DNA of 64,000 nucleotides from contig NZ_AP022577.1 in the NCBI RefSeq assembly GCF_010730955.1, positions 4,154,001 to 4,218,000 of the forward strand, in the 5' to 3' direction. The notes under the pieces are model-generated. The model searched no databases and had not been told where the DNA came from. It worked only from the letters and a program-made list of their open reading frames with translations. Shown here in pieces: positions 36,571 through 45,337 of the stretch. A program made the position numbers and the translations under genes. The number at the start of each line of letters is the position of its first letter. Positions within the stretch are counted from its first letter, which is position 1. Origin of the DNA: Mycolicibacterium aubagnense (GTDB taxonomy: Bacteria; Actinomycetota; Actinomycetes; Mycobacteriales; Mycobacteriaceae).

Positions 36571-37323
36571 TCAGGCCAGTAGCGGCGCCAATTGCGCTGC
36601 ATAGTCCTGCAGTACCGGAATCTGCCGCTGCAGGAGCAGATCCTGCTCGGCCCGGCCGGACATCGCCACCGCAGCGACCAGGGTCGCGGCGGCGGAGCGA
36701 ACCGGAACCGCGACGCAGGCGTAGTCGGCCCGCAGCTCACCGATCTGGACCGCGTATCCATGCGCCCGGATCTCGGTGAGCTGTTCGGCCAGTGCCGATC
36801 TCGACGTGACGGTGCGGTCGGTGAGCGCGGCCGGCGTGAGGCTGAGCAGCGCGGCGGCGTCGTGTTTCTCGGCGAGCAACAACTTGCCGACCGCACTCGC
36901 GTGCAGGTGCCGGTTGAGCACTGATTCGTCTGCGGGCGGTGGGTATTCACCGTCGGGGTCGGCGAGACGCACCGAGGTGTTGGTGAAGTAGAACAGATGC
37001 ACGCCGAAGCGCACCGAGAGTCGCAGCTCGGCCAGCGTCTCGCGGGCCTTGGTGCACACGGTGGGGGAGACCGCGGCGTCGATCAGCAGACCCATGCGCG
37101 GGCCCAGCGCGAACCCCGACAGGTCCGGTAGCCGCACGAGGTAGCCGTCGGCGACAAGGAGATTCAGTAGCCGATACGTGGTGGCCGACGGCATGGACAG
37201 GTGCTCGGCGATGTCTTTCGCGGTGACGCCGGTGCCGGCCACGGCGACCGCCTCGAGCACCTGCAACGCGCTCTGCACCGCTTTGGGCTGGCGGCCGGAT
37301 AGTGCGCCGTCGGCCGGGCTCAT
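36571..37323 (-). CDS. IclR family transcriptional regulator of the amine locus
   Basis: A 250-residue IclR regulator. The N-terminal winged helix (about 15-75) contains ALQVLEAVAVAGTGVTAKDI and the recognition helix MPSATTYRLLNLLVADG. The C-terminal effector domain shows LHASAVGKLLLAEK and YAVQIGELRADYACVAVPV, the IclR ligand pocket. ATG at 37323 overlaps the permease stop (ATGA). It is in one operon with the permease, and opposite the aldehyde dehydrogenase operon. It is the best candidate to bind the repeated TCAAATGAGAAT motif of this locus. Confidence 0.92.
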   Translation of the reverse strand: MSPADGALSGRQPKAVQSALQVLEAVAVAGTGVTAKDIAEHLSMPSATTYRLLNLLVADGYLVRLPDLSGFALGPRMGLLIDAAVSPTVCTKARETLAELRLSVRFGVHLFYFTNTSVRLADPDGEYPPPADESVLNRHLHASAVGKLLLAEKHDAAALLSLTPAALTDRTVTSRSALAEQLTEIRAHGYAVQIGELRADYACVAVPVRSAAATLVAAVAMSGRAEQDLLLQRQIPVLQDYAAQLAPLLA

Positions 37324-38777
37324 CGGCGCACCTCCCACGGGTTGTAGTCGGCGAACACGTCGCCGGCGACGGTCTCGTCGAACACCCCGACGCGTTCGGC
37401 AAGATCGGTAACCGTCCGGCGGCGCACCAGGAAGGCCGCCAGGCCGAATGCCAACAGGACGGAGTAGACCGCGGTGGCGATCCACACCGGTGACGCCACC
37501 GATAGCGCGGCCCAGATGATGATGGCGATCATGGTGGCGGCAGTGGCCAGCCCGACGACCAGCGGGACGGTGGTGAGCTCGCCGATCCGGCGAAGGAATG
37601 CCGGAGTGGCAAGGCACACCAGTAGATACGCGACGATATAGCCGTGCGCGGAGACCGCGAGCAGGCCGACGAGAACGTCGCGACTGGACTCCGCGGCGAA
37701 GAGATAGCCGACCGGCACGGCCACGATCAGCGGCATCGCGATGCTGAGTGCGACGTGCGGGGTGCGGTACCGCCGATGGGCGTGCCCCATGGCGTCCGGC
37801 AGCAGGCCCTCGCGCCCCATCGCGAACAGGGTCCGGGACAACGCCGTGGTGGAACCGATCACGCACGCGATCCAGGAGGCGGTGATGCCGAACTCCATCG
37901 CCACGGACAGCGCGCCGGCCAAGGTGTCGGCCGAGTCGGGCAGGGACAGCACGATGGGCGTCGACCCGGTCCGGGTGCGGATGGTGCCGGTGGTCTGCAG
38001 GACAGCGGCAAAGGTGTAGAGCGCCCCGAGGGCCAGTGGCGTCCAGCGGATGGCCCGGGTCACGGTGACGAACGGGCGCTGCGCCTCGCGGGCCACGGTG
38101 CTGGCGCTCTCGAAGCCCACGTATGAGGTGATGGCGAGCAGGAGGGCGAAGCCCAAGGCTGAATGTGGCGCATCGGCAATCGTTTTCGAGGGCGGCGCGG
38201 CGCCCGTGACCGCTCCGCCGAAGGCGATCATCAGCACTATGCCTGCCACCACGATGGCAAACAGTTCGACGGCCAGTGAGATGCGCGCCGACAACCTGAT
38301 TCCCCGGACCATGAGGATCAGTGCGGTGCCGCCGACCAGAACGGTCAGACCGGCGATGACGGGCTTACCGTCCGGCACCCCGATCCGGCCCAGCAGGGCG
38401 GCGATGTAGCTGGCCGCGCCGAGCGCACTGGCCATCGCGGCGGCGGCATAGCCGATCACCAGTGACCAGCCGGCCGCGACACCGGGCACCGCGCCCAAAC
38501 CCTTGACGGTGTAGCTGTACAGCCCGCTCACCGCGACCATCCGGGTGGAGAACTGCGTGATGCAGTACCCGACCGCGGTCATCATCAGGGCCGTCAGGAT
38601 GAACACCGCGATCGTGGTGTGGCCGGCGGCCGGCAGCACCAGCGCCGGGAGGGTGACCATCACCGCCGACGGGGCCACCGCCGAGACCGACTGCCCCAGA
38701 ACCTGAGTGAACGTCAGCTGTCCGCGCTGAAGCCCGGCGACCGGCGAGCGGCTCCGGATGGTTCGGGTGGGGCCCAT
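37320..38777 (-). CDS. APC family amino acid/amine permease
   Basis: A 485-residue permease with about twelve membrane helices. The opening QLTFTQVLGQSVSAVAPSAV and the helix 6 region SYVGFESASTVAREAQRP are typical of the APC superfamily. It likely imports an amine or amino acid used by the oxidase across the intergenic region. I chose ATG at 38777; an in-frame ATG at 38831 adds an Arg-rich 18-residue start and would suit a leaderless transcript just after an operator motif. The regulator gene overlaps its stop. Confidence 0.88.
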   Translation of the reverse strand: MGPTRTIRSRSPVAGLQRGQLTFTQVLGQSVSAVAPSAVMVTLPALVLPAAGHTTIAVFILTALMMTAVGYCITQFSTRMVAVSGLYSYTVKGLGAVPGVAAGWSLVIGYAAAAMASALGAASYIAALLGRIGVPDGKPVIAGLTVLVGGTALILMVRGIRLSARISLAVELFAIVVAGIVLMIAFGGAVTGAAPPSKTIADAPHSALGFALLLAITSYVGFESASTVAREAQRPFVTVTRAIRWTPLALGALYTFAAVLQTTGTIRTRTGSTPIVLSLPDSADTLAGALSVAMEFGITASWIACVIGSTTALSRTLFAMGREGLLPDAMGHAHRRYRTPHVALSIAMPLIVAVPVGYLFAAESSRDVLVGLLAVSAHGYIVAYLLVCLATPAFLRRIGELTTVPLVVGLATAATMIAIIIWAALSVASPVWIATAVYSVLLAFGLAAFLVRRRTVTDLAERVGVFDETVAGDVFADYNPWEVRR

Positions 38778-38840
38778 TCGTCGGAAGGTAGCCGATCGCC
38801 GCCGGCCCGGACAGCGTTGTCGGGTAAACATCCAAAATCT

Positions 38841-38852
38841 TCAAATGAGAAT
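38841..38852 (+). promoter_or_regulatory. TCAAATGAGAAT motif, site 1 (permease side)
   Basis: Exact TCAAATGAGAAT, followed by CGGAGCGG. It lies just upstream of the permease/iclR operon in the divergent intergenic region. A weaker copy (AATGAGAAT) is at 38930-38938. Proposed IclR operator. Confidence 0.6.
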
Positions 38853-38950
38853 CGGAGCGGGAGGCGGCCGCCAGTCATAGCCCGCGGATGTCCGCTGATC
38901 GACACGAGCTGCGATTATCGGGCGGCCCGAATGAGAATGGCGAAGCCATG

Positions 38951-38962
38951 TCAAATGAGAAT
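38951..38962 (+). promoter_or_regulatory. TCAAATGAGAAT motif, site 2 (dehydrogenase side)
   Basis: Exact TCAAATGAGAAT followed by CCGAATTCGG, 62 bases upstream of the aldehyde dehydrogenase start. Same orientation as site 1 and 110 bases from it. Proposed IclR operator. Confidence 0.6.
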
Positions 38963-39023
38963 CCGAATTCGGCGAATACCCATTCGGAATTGGTGGTGAC
39001 CCGCACCACATCAAGGCGTAAAC

Positions 39024-40532
39024 ATGATTTCCATGACAGCCACGCTCGGTACCGATCTGGACCCGCGAACCACCGATTTCCTTTCCCGTCCGCAACAGAT
39101 GTACGTGGACGGTCAGTGGGTCGAGTCGGTCTCCGGCCGGCGGTTCGACACCGTCGACCCGGCCACCGAGCAGGTCATCACGACGGTCCCGCACAGCGAC
39201 GCCGAAGACGTCGAGCGTGCGGTGCGGGCGGCGCGCCGGGCGTTCGAGCACGGCCCGTGGCCGACGATGACGCCGGCCGAGCGGCAGCGGATGATCTGGC
39301 GCATCGCCGAGGGCATCACCGCCCGGGCCGATCAGTTCGCCGAGCTGGAGAGCATCGACAACGGCAAGTCTGTCGCCGTCGCCAAGGCCGTCGATGTCAC
39401 CTGGGCTGCGGAAATCTTCTACTACTACGCCGGCTGGGCCACCAAGATCGAGGGCCGCACCGTCCCGGTGTCGGTGCCGTGGGCGCCGGGTGGCAAGTTC
39501 CACGCCTTCACGCTGCGTGAGCCCGTGGGCGTCTGCGCCCAGATCACCCCGTGGAACTTCCCGCTGGTCATGGCCGCGTTCAAAGTCGGACCGGCCCTGG
39601 CCTGCGGGAACACCATCATCCTCAAGCCCGCCGAGCAGACGCCGCTGACCGCGGTGCTGCTGGCCGAGGTGATCGCCGAGGCCGGAGTCCCGGCCGGGGT
39701 GTTCAACCTGCTGACGGGTTTCGGTGACGTCGGCGCCGCGCTGTCCGCACACGACGGCGTCGACAAGGTCGCCTTCACCGGATCGACCGAGGTGGGCAAG
39801 AAGATCGTCAACGCCGCGTCGGGCAACCTCAAGAAGGTCTCGCTGGAACTGGGCGGCAAGAGCCCGCAGGTGGTGTTCGCCGACGCCGACCTCGAGGCCG
39901 CGATCCCGGGCGTGGCCGGCGGATTCCTGTTCAACCACGGCCAGACCTGCACCGCGGGCACCCGCCTGCTGGTCGAGGACACCATCTTCGACGAGTTCAC
40001 CCAGGGGGTCGCCGAGCACGCCGCCGGCCTGCGGATCGGCCCCGGCCTGGACCCCACCAACGACATCGGCCCGCTCGTCTCGCGCGAGCAGCTCACCAAG
40101 GTCACGGGCTACCTCGACGACGGCATCGCGCAGGGCGCCCGTGCCCTGTCCGGTGGCGGCCGCCATGGCGATACCGGCTTCTACGTGCAGCCCACGCTGC
40201 TGGTCGACGTGCACCGCGACTTCAACGTCTACCAGGAGGAGATCTTCGGCCCGGTCGCTGTGGCCGTGCCGTTCAACCGCGACCGCGGCGTGCGGGAAGC
40301 GGCGAACGACACCCCCTACGGCCTGGCCGCCAGCATCTGGACCCGCGACGTCTCGACCGCGCACCGCGTGGCCCAACAGATCAAGGCCGGCACGGTCTGG
40401 GTCAACTGCCATAACGCGTTCGATACCGCGCTGCCGTTCGGCGGCTACAAGCAATCGGGCTGGGGCCGCGAACTCGGCGAGGGCGCCATTGCCGAATACA
40501 CCCAGACAAAAGCCATCAACATCGCGCTGTGA
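39024..40532 (+). CDS. NAD-dependent aldehyde dehydrogenase (phenylacetaldehyde dehydrogenase-like)
   Basis: A 502-residue aldehyde dehydrogenase that oxidises an aldehyde to the acid with NAD. Catalytic Cys309 is in GQTCTAGTR, the general base Glu275 in LELGGKSP, the cofactor loop is FTGSTEVGK, and ITPWNFPLVM holds the Asn that stabilises the intermediate. Its similarity to phenylacetaldehyde dehydrogenases and the nearby amine oxidase suggest it clears the aldehyde made by that enzyme. AAGG precedes ATG at 39024; ATG at 39033 is the alternative. A TCAAATGAGAAT motif lies upstream. Confidence 0.93.
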   Translation: MISMTATLGTDLDPRTTDFLSRPQQMYVDGQWVESVSGRRFDTVDPATEQVITTVPHSDAEDVERAVRAARRAFEHGPWPTMTPAERQRMIWRIAEGITARADQFAELESIDNGKSVAVAKAVDVTWAAEIFYYYAGWATKIEGRTVPVSVPWAPGGKFHAFTLREPVGVCAQITPWNFPLVMAAFKVGPALACGNTIILKPAEQTPLTAVLLAEVIAEAGVPAGVFNLLTGFGDVGAALSAHDGVDKVAFTGSTEVGKKIVNAASGNLKKVSLELGGKSPQVVFADADLEAAIPGVAGGFLFNHGQTCTAGTRLLVEDTIFDEFTQGVAEHAAGLRIGPGLDPTNDIGPLVSREQLTKVTGYLDDGIAQGARALSGGGRHGDTGFYVQPTLLVDVHRDFNVYQEEIFGPVAVAVPFNRDRGVREAANDTPYGLAASIWTRDVSTAHRVAQQIKAGTVWVNCHNAFDTALPFGGYKQSGWGRELGEGAIAEYTQTKAINIAL

Positions 40533-40541
40533 ATTTCGCCG

Positions 40542-40579
40542 TCAAATGAGAATTCGCCGCTCCGGCAATTCTCATTTGA
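40542..40579. promoter_or_regulatory. Inverted pair of TCAAATGAGAAT motifs
   Basis: TCAAATGAGAAT at 40542-40553 and its complement ATTCTCATTTGA at 40568-40579 face each other; with the inner TCGCCG and CGGCA bases the arms extend to 17-18. The pair sits between the dehydrogenase stop and the second permease start, so it may be both operator and attenuating hairpin. Confidence 0.65.
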
Positions 40580-40640
40580 ACTCACCGAAGTCTTACCTTG
40601 CCGCAACCAATTCACATTCAATTCCAGTGAAGGTACTGCC

Positions 40641-42107
40641 ATGACAACTGACGCAGTTCTCGATGCCGGTCGAAGCACCGGCGCTGAGCCGAATCGATTG
40701 ACGGGCCGTCTCGGCCCGGTGGCGATCGTGTTCATGGTCGTCGCCGCCGCCGCGCCGCTGACCGTCGTCGCCGGTACCTTTCCCATCGGTATCTCCGCCG
40801 GCAACGGCGCGGCATATCCGGCGTCGTACGTCGTCTGCACCGCGGTCCTGCTGCTGTTCGCGGTCGGCTTCACCGCGATGGCGCGGCACATCACCGGGGC
40901 CGGCGCGTTCTACACCTACATCGCCAATGGCTTCGGCCGTCATGCCGGACTCGGCGCCGCATTCCTGGCCCTGCTGTCCTACACCGCGGTGCAGGTCGGT
41001 GTGTACGGCTACATCGGCGCGTCCATCAACGAGCTCATCACGGCGCACGGCGGGCCGTCGGTGCCCTGGTATCTCTATGCCCTGGTGATGATGGCGGTCA
41101 CCGGCTTCCTGGGCTACCGGCACATCGAGCTTTCGGGCAAGGTCCTGGGTGTTCTGCTGGTCTGCGAGGTCGGCATCGTGCTGGTGATCAACGCCGCCGT
41201 CATCGGACATGTTGGTGCACAGGGACTTTCGACCGCAGTGCTGCACTCGGACAACTTCTTCTCCGGGGCTCCGGGTATCGCGCTGATCTTCGCGCTGGCC
41301 GGCTACATCGGCTTCGAGGCCACCGCGGTGTTCCGCGACGAGGCACGTGATCCGGCGCGCACCATCCCGCGGGCGACGTATGCCGCGCTGCTGCTCATCG
41401 GGGGCTTCTACGCGCTCAGCAGCTGGGCGCTGGTCAGCGCCTGGGGTGATGCCGGCGCGGTCGACGAGGCGACGAAGAATCCCGCGACGATGCTGACCGA
41501 GACCGCCACCCACTACGTCGGTACGGTCGCCGGTGACCTGGTCCAGATCTTTTTGATCACAAGTCTTTTCGCCGCGCTGCTGTCGTTCCACAACGTGCTG
41601 GCCCGCTACATCTTCTCGCTGGGTAACACCCGGGCGCTGCCCGAGCGCTATGGTCGGTCGCACCCGCGGCACGACTCCCCGCACATCGCCTCGTTCGCGC
41701 AGACCCTCTCGGCGCTGGTGCTCGTCGGGGCGTCCGTGGTGGCCGGACTCGACCCGGTGACGCAGGTGTTCACCTGGTTCGTCGGCGCGGCGTCGGTCGG
41801 CATCGTGGTGCTGATGACGCTGACCTCGGCGGCCGTCATCGTCTTCTTCCGCCGCACTCGCCTCGACACCCGCCGGTGGCACACCATGGTGGCTCCGCTG
41901 CTCGGCTTCATCGGCCTGGCCGTCCTGTCGGTGATGACCGCGGTCAACCTGCCGCTGCTGGTCGGCGGCTCCAGCACCATGGCCGCGATCCTCGGCGTCC
42001 TGCTGGTAGGCGCCTTCGCCGGCGGCATCGTGGTCGCGGTCGCGCGGCCGCACGCCGGAACTCAACAGAACGAAAACCCTGATATCGCAAAGGAGATCGC
42101 ACGATGA
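40641..42107 (+). CDS. APC family amine/amino acid permease
   Basis: A 488-residue permease with about twelve to fourteen helices. It begins GRLGPVAIVFMVVAAAAPLT, and helix 6 reads GYIGFEATAVFRDEARDPART, a pattern found in permeases linked to amine oxidase and ethanolamine loci. GAAGG precedes ATG at 40641. The stop overlaps the start of the copper amine oxidase (ATGA), so transport and oxidation are coupled in expression. Exact substrate (tyramine, phenethylamine or histamine) is not resolved. Confidence 0.9.
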   Translation: MTTDAVLDAGRSTGAEPNRLTGRLGPVAIVFMVVAAAAPLTVVAGTFPIGISAGNGAAYPASYVVCTAVLLLFAVGFTAMARHITGAGAFYTYIANGFGRHAGLGAAFLALLSYTAVQVGVYGYIGASINELITAHGGPSVPWYLYALVMMAVTGFLGYRHIELSGKVLGVLLVCEVGIVLVINAAVIGHVGAQGLSTAVLHSDNFFSGAPGIALIFALAGYIGFEATAVFRDEARDPARTIPRATYAALLLIGGFYALSSWALVSAWGDAGAVDEATKNPATMLTETATHYVGTVAGDLVQIFLITSLFAALLSFHNVLARYIFSLGNTRALPERYGRSHPRHDSPHIASFAQTLSALVLVGASVVAGLDPVTQVFTWFVGAASVGIVVLMTLTSAAVIVFFRRTRLDTRRWHTMVAPLLGFIGLAVLSVMTAVNLPLLVGGSSTMAAILGVLLVGAFAGGIVVAVARPHAGTQQNENPDIAKEIAR

Positions 42108-44041
42108 CTGCAACCGTGGAGAGGGCCGGCGCCGATTCTGCTGTTACCGTCCCGGACCACCCGCTCACTCCGCTGAGCGCCGAGGAAATCCGCGCGGTAC
42201 GCCGTATCGCCGACGCGCATGGACTGCTCGGCGAGAGCGTCCGCTTCGTGTTCGTCGCACTGGAGGAGCCGCACAAGAGCGAGGTACTGGCCTTCCGCCC
42301 CGGCGACGCCATGGACCGGCGGGCGCGGGTGCTGCTGCTGGACCGGGAGACGGGACAGGGCTCCGATCTGGTCGTGTCGGTGACCGAGGGCCGCGTGGTC
42401 AGCGAGGTGGCGATCGACAGCACCCGCGACGGCCACGTACCGATCCTGGACCAGGAGTTCGAGGACATCGAAGCGTTCCTTCTCGACTGCCCCGAGTGGA
42501 TCGAGGCCATGACCAAGCGCAACCTGAATCCGGCTGACGTGCGGGCAGTCCCGCTGTCGGCCGGCGTGTTCGGTCACGAAGACGAGGTAGGCCGGCGCAT
42601 CGTCCGGGTGCTGGCGTTCTACCAGTACGACGCGGCGGACCTGCCGTGGGCCCACCCGATCGACGGTGTGGTCGCCTACGTCGACCTCACGGGCCGCACG
42701 GTTGTCAAGGTGATCGACGAGGTCGAGCTGCCGTTGCCCACCGAACGCGGCGAGTGGGATGCCGCGCCGCATGCGGTTCCGGCCCGCACCGATCTCAAAC
42801 CCATCGAGATCACGCAGCCCGAAGGCGCGAGCTTCTCCGTCGAGGGCAACCAGATCACCTGGGCCGATTGGTCTTTCCGCTTCGGCTTCGACGTTCGCGA
42901 GGGCCTGACCCTGCATCAGCTGTCGATCGATGGCCGGCCGGTGGTGTACCGCGCGTCGATCGCCGAGATGGTGGTGCCCTACGCCGATCCCTCGCCGGTC
43001 CGCTACTGGCAGAACTACTTCGACCAGGGGGAGTACCTGTTCGGCCGGTACACCAACGCCCTCGAACTGGGTTGTGACTGCCTCGGTGAGATCAAGTATT
43101 TCGACGTCACCATCGCCGACGAGAACGGCGAGCCCAAACTCATGAAGAACGCAATCTGCTTGCACGAGGAGGACTTCGGGGTGCTGTGGAAGCACACCGA
43201 CATGTTCAACGGCATGGCCGAGGTGCGCCGTTCCCGTCGTCTGGTGATCTCCTTCTTCCTCACCATCGGCAACTACGACTACGGCTTCTACTGGTACCTC
43301 TACCTCGACGGCACCATCGAGCTGGAGGCCAAGGCCACCGGCATCGTGTTCGCGTCGGCTTACCGTGGCCCGGAAGGCTTTTCCACCGAGATGGCGCCGG
43401 GCCTGGGCGCGCCGTTCCACCAGCACATGTTCTCGGCGCGACTGGACATGGCGGTCGACGGGCTCACCAACACTGTCGAAGAAGTGGACGCTGTCGGTGT
43501 CCCGATGGGCCCGGAGAACCCGTGGGGCAACGCATTCCGGCCGCAGAAGACCAAGCTGACCCACGAGCTCGAAGCCATGCGCACCGCCGACAACCTCAAG
43601 GCCCGGGTGTGGCACATCACCAACCCGACCAAGCAGAACCGGCTGGGCCAGAACGTCGGCTATGCGCTGCACCCCGAGGGGCAGCCGACGCTGCTGGCCG
43701 ACCCGTCGAGCTCCATCGCCAAGCGGGCCGCCTTCGCGACCAAGCACCTATGGGTGACGAAATACGATCCGGCCGAACGCTATCCGGCCGGTCAGTTCGT
43801 CAACCAGCACCCCGGTGACGGCGGCCTGCCGTCCTATGTCGCGCAAGACCGCAACATCGAGGGCGAGGACATCGTGGTCTGGCACACCTTCGGGCTGACC
43901 CACTTCCCACGGCCTGAGGACTGGCCGGTGATGCCGGTCGACTACGCCGGATTCAAGCTCAAGCCGGTCAGCTTCTTTGATCGCAACCCGGCGCTGAATG
44001 TGCCGCCGTCGCCGAAGAAGTCGCACTGCTGCAACGGCTGA
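42104..44041 (+). CDS. Copper-containing primary amine oxidase (tyramine/phenethylamine type)
   Basis: A 645-residue quinoenzyme: primary amine, water and O2 give aldehyde, ammonia and H2O2. The tyrosine that becomes topaquinone is Tyr391 in GNYDYG. Copper ligands are His439 and His441 (FHQHMFSARLD) and His600 (LTHFPRPEDW). The catalytic base is Asp307 in NYFDQGEYLFG. Length fits the Arthrobacter phenylethylamine oxidase class. No signal peptide is seen, so it is cytoplasmic. It overlaps the permease gene and is followed by a strong terminator. Confidence 0.96.
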   Translation: MTATVERAGADSAVTVPDHPLTPLSAEEIRAVRRIADAHGLLGESVRFVFVALEEPHKSEVLAFRPGDAMDRRARVLLLDRETGQGSDLVVSVTEGRVVSEVAIDSTRDGHVPILDQEFEDIEAFLLDCPEWIEAMTKRNLNPADVRAVPLSAGVFGHEDEVGRRIVRVLAFYQYDAADLPWAHPIDGVVAYVDLTGRTVVKVIDEVELPLPTERGEWDAAPHAVPARTDLKPIEITQPEGASFSVEGNQITWADWSFRFGFDVREGLTLHQLSIDGRPVVYRASIAEMVVPYADPSPVRYWQNYFDQGEYLFGRYTNALELGCDCLGEIKYFDVTIADENGEPKLMKNAICLHEEDFGVLWKHTDMFNGMAEVRRSRRLVISFFLTIGNYDYGFYWYLYLDGTIELEAKATGIVFASAYRGPEGFSTEMAPGLGAPFHQHMFSARLDMAVDGLTNTVEEVDAVGVPMGPENPWGNAFRPQKTKLTHELEAMRTADNLKARVWHITNPTKQNRLGQNVGYALHPEGQPTLLADPSSSIAKRAAFATKHLWVTKYDPAERYPAGQFVNQHPGDGGLPSYVAQDRNIEGEDIVVWHTFGLTHFPRPEDWPVMPVDYAGFKLKPVSFFDRNPALNVPPSPKKSHCCNG

Positions 44042-44055
44042 GCGGAATATGAGCT

Positions 44056-44093
44056 GCCGGGCCTGGTCACCCCCGAAGACCAGGCCCGGCTTT
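44056..44093. terminator. Terminator between amine oxidase and monooxygenase genes
   Basis: Perfect 13-bp stem, GCCGGGCCTGGTC at 44056-44068 and complement at 44078-44090, nine-base loop, then TTT. It lies between convergent stop codons and may serve both. Confidence 0.85.
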
Positions 44094-44099
44094 CCGCTT

Positions 44100-45239
44100 C
44101 TACCGGTTGGCCAACCCGGACAACCGCCAGGCCAGCTGGTGCTGCAGGGCCGGAGCCTTGCCCGCCAATCCGACCGCCAGGTTGCGGATCGGGCGCACCG
44201 GTGCGGGCAGCGTGGCCAGCCGGGTCAGCCGGTCGGTGAGGGTGATGACCTGTTGGGCCAGGGGACGCCGGGCTGCGCTGTATTCGTCGAGCACAGCATC
44301 GCGCCCGGTCTCCAAAACTGTTGTCAGGGCGGCGCTCAGCGCGATCGCGTCCTGGATACCGAGGTTCATGCCCTGGCCACCGGCCGGGCTGTGCACGTGT
44401 GCGGAGTCTCCGGCGAGCAGCACTCGGCCGGCCCGGTAGCTGTCGGCGACCCGGTGGTGCACCCGGAACCGGGAGCCCCAGGTGGTTTCGGTGACGGTGA
44501 CGCGGCCGGGACCGAAGCCGCGGGCGTCGAGCATCTCCTGGATGAACGCGGCGGACGGTTGTTCGGGCGCGGAGTCGACGGGCGCCACGATCCGGTAGGT
44601 GCCGCCGGGGAGCGGGGCGACCACCGTCATCCCGTTGGAGGCCCAGAACAGGACTACTTCGTCGTCGGTCACGTCGCCGGTGAGGCGGACGTCGGCGAGC
44701 GCAAAAGATTGGGCGTACTGGCCACCGGTGAACCCGATTCCGGCCTGCTCCCGGACCGCGCTGTGCATGCCGTCGGCTCCGACGACATACCGCGCTCGCA
44801 CCTCGTCGCCGTCATCGAAACGCGCGGTGACGCCGGTGTCGTCCTGCCTCACTCCGGTCAGGGTCTTGGGCCGGATCACCTGGCCGCCGAGTTCGTTGAG
44901 GCGCTCCAGTAGCAGGCGTTCGGTCGTCGACTGGGGCGCCATCAGGATGAACGGGTACTTCGTGGGCAGCCAGCTGAAGTCGACCGGGACCAGGATGCGT
45001 GCGCCATCGCGGATGGTGAACCGGGGCGCCGTAATGCCCTCTTTGAGCAGGCGGCGCGATACGTCGAGGCTTTCCAGCACTTCGAGGGTCCGGGCGCTGA
45101 CCGCCGCTGCGCGCGAGGTGTTGGCGCCGGCCGCCAGGCGGTCGACGACGGTGGCGTGGATATTGCGGGCCTGCAGGGCGACGGCCAGGGCCAGTCCGGT
45201 GGGGCCGGCTCCGACGATCAGTACATCGGTGTCAGTCAT
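44100..45239 (-). CDS. FAD-dependent aromatic monooxygenase-like protein
   Basis: A 379-residue flavoprotein of the PheA/TfdB/rifampicin-monooxygenase-like group A hydroxylases. FAD sites: GxGxxG in VLIVGAGPTGLALAVAL, the DG motif in RYVVGADGMHSAVREQAG and the GD motif in GRVLLAGDSAHVHSPAGGQG. It lacks the thioredoxin-like C-terminal domain of larger phenol hydroxylases. It would hydroxylate an aromatic substrate with NAD(P)H and O2. A TetR gene diverges from it with two dyad operators between, so it is probably an inducible detoxification enzyme. Substrate unknown. Confidence 0.92.
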   Translation of the reverse strand: MTDTDVLIVGAGPTGLALAVALQARNIHATVVDRLAAGANTSRAAAVSARTLEVLESLDVSRRLLKEGITAPRFTIRDGARILVPVDFSWLPTKYPFILMAPQSTTERLLLERLNELGGQVIRPKTLTGVRQDDTGVTARFDDGDEVRARYVVGADGMHSAVREQAGIGFTGGQYAQSFALADVRLTGDVTDDEVVLFWASNGMTVVAPLPGGTYRIVAPVDSAPEQPSAAFIQEMLDARGFGPGRVTVTETTWGSRFRVHHRVADSYRAGRVLLAGDSAHVHSPAGGQGMNLGIQDAIALSAALTTVLETGRDAVLDEYSAARRPLAQQVITLTDRLTRLATLPAPVRPIRNLAVGLAGKAPALQHQLAWRLSGLANR

Positions 45240-45257
45240 CTGCGTCTCTTTTCGTCA

Positions 45258-45277
45258 ATGTCAACGCTTGTTGGCAT
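45258..45277. promoter_or_regulatory. TetR operator 1
   Basis: ATGTCAACGCTTGTTGGCAT, a 20-base dyad with seven of eight outer pairs, 18 bases upstream of the monooxygenase start. It shares TTGTTGGCAT with operator 2. Confidence 0.7.
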
Positions 45278-45303
45278 AACTATGTTTGCGCGTCGTGATC
45301 TCA

Positions 45304-45337
45304 AAGTCAACAGTTGTTGGCATACACTTGTTGGCAT
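45304..45337. promoter_or_regulatory. TetR operator 2 with an extra half-site over the tetR start
   Basis: AAGTCAACAGTTGTTGGCAT at 45304-45323 repeats operator 1. A third TTGTTGGCAT at 45328-45337 runs into the tetR ATG at 45336. Together they suggest control of both divergent genes. Confidence 0.7.
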
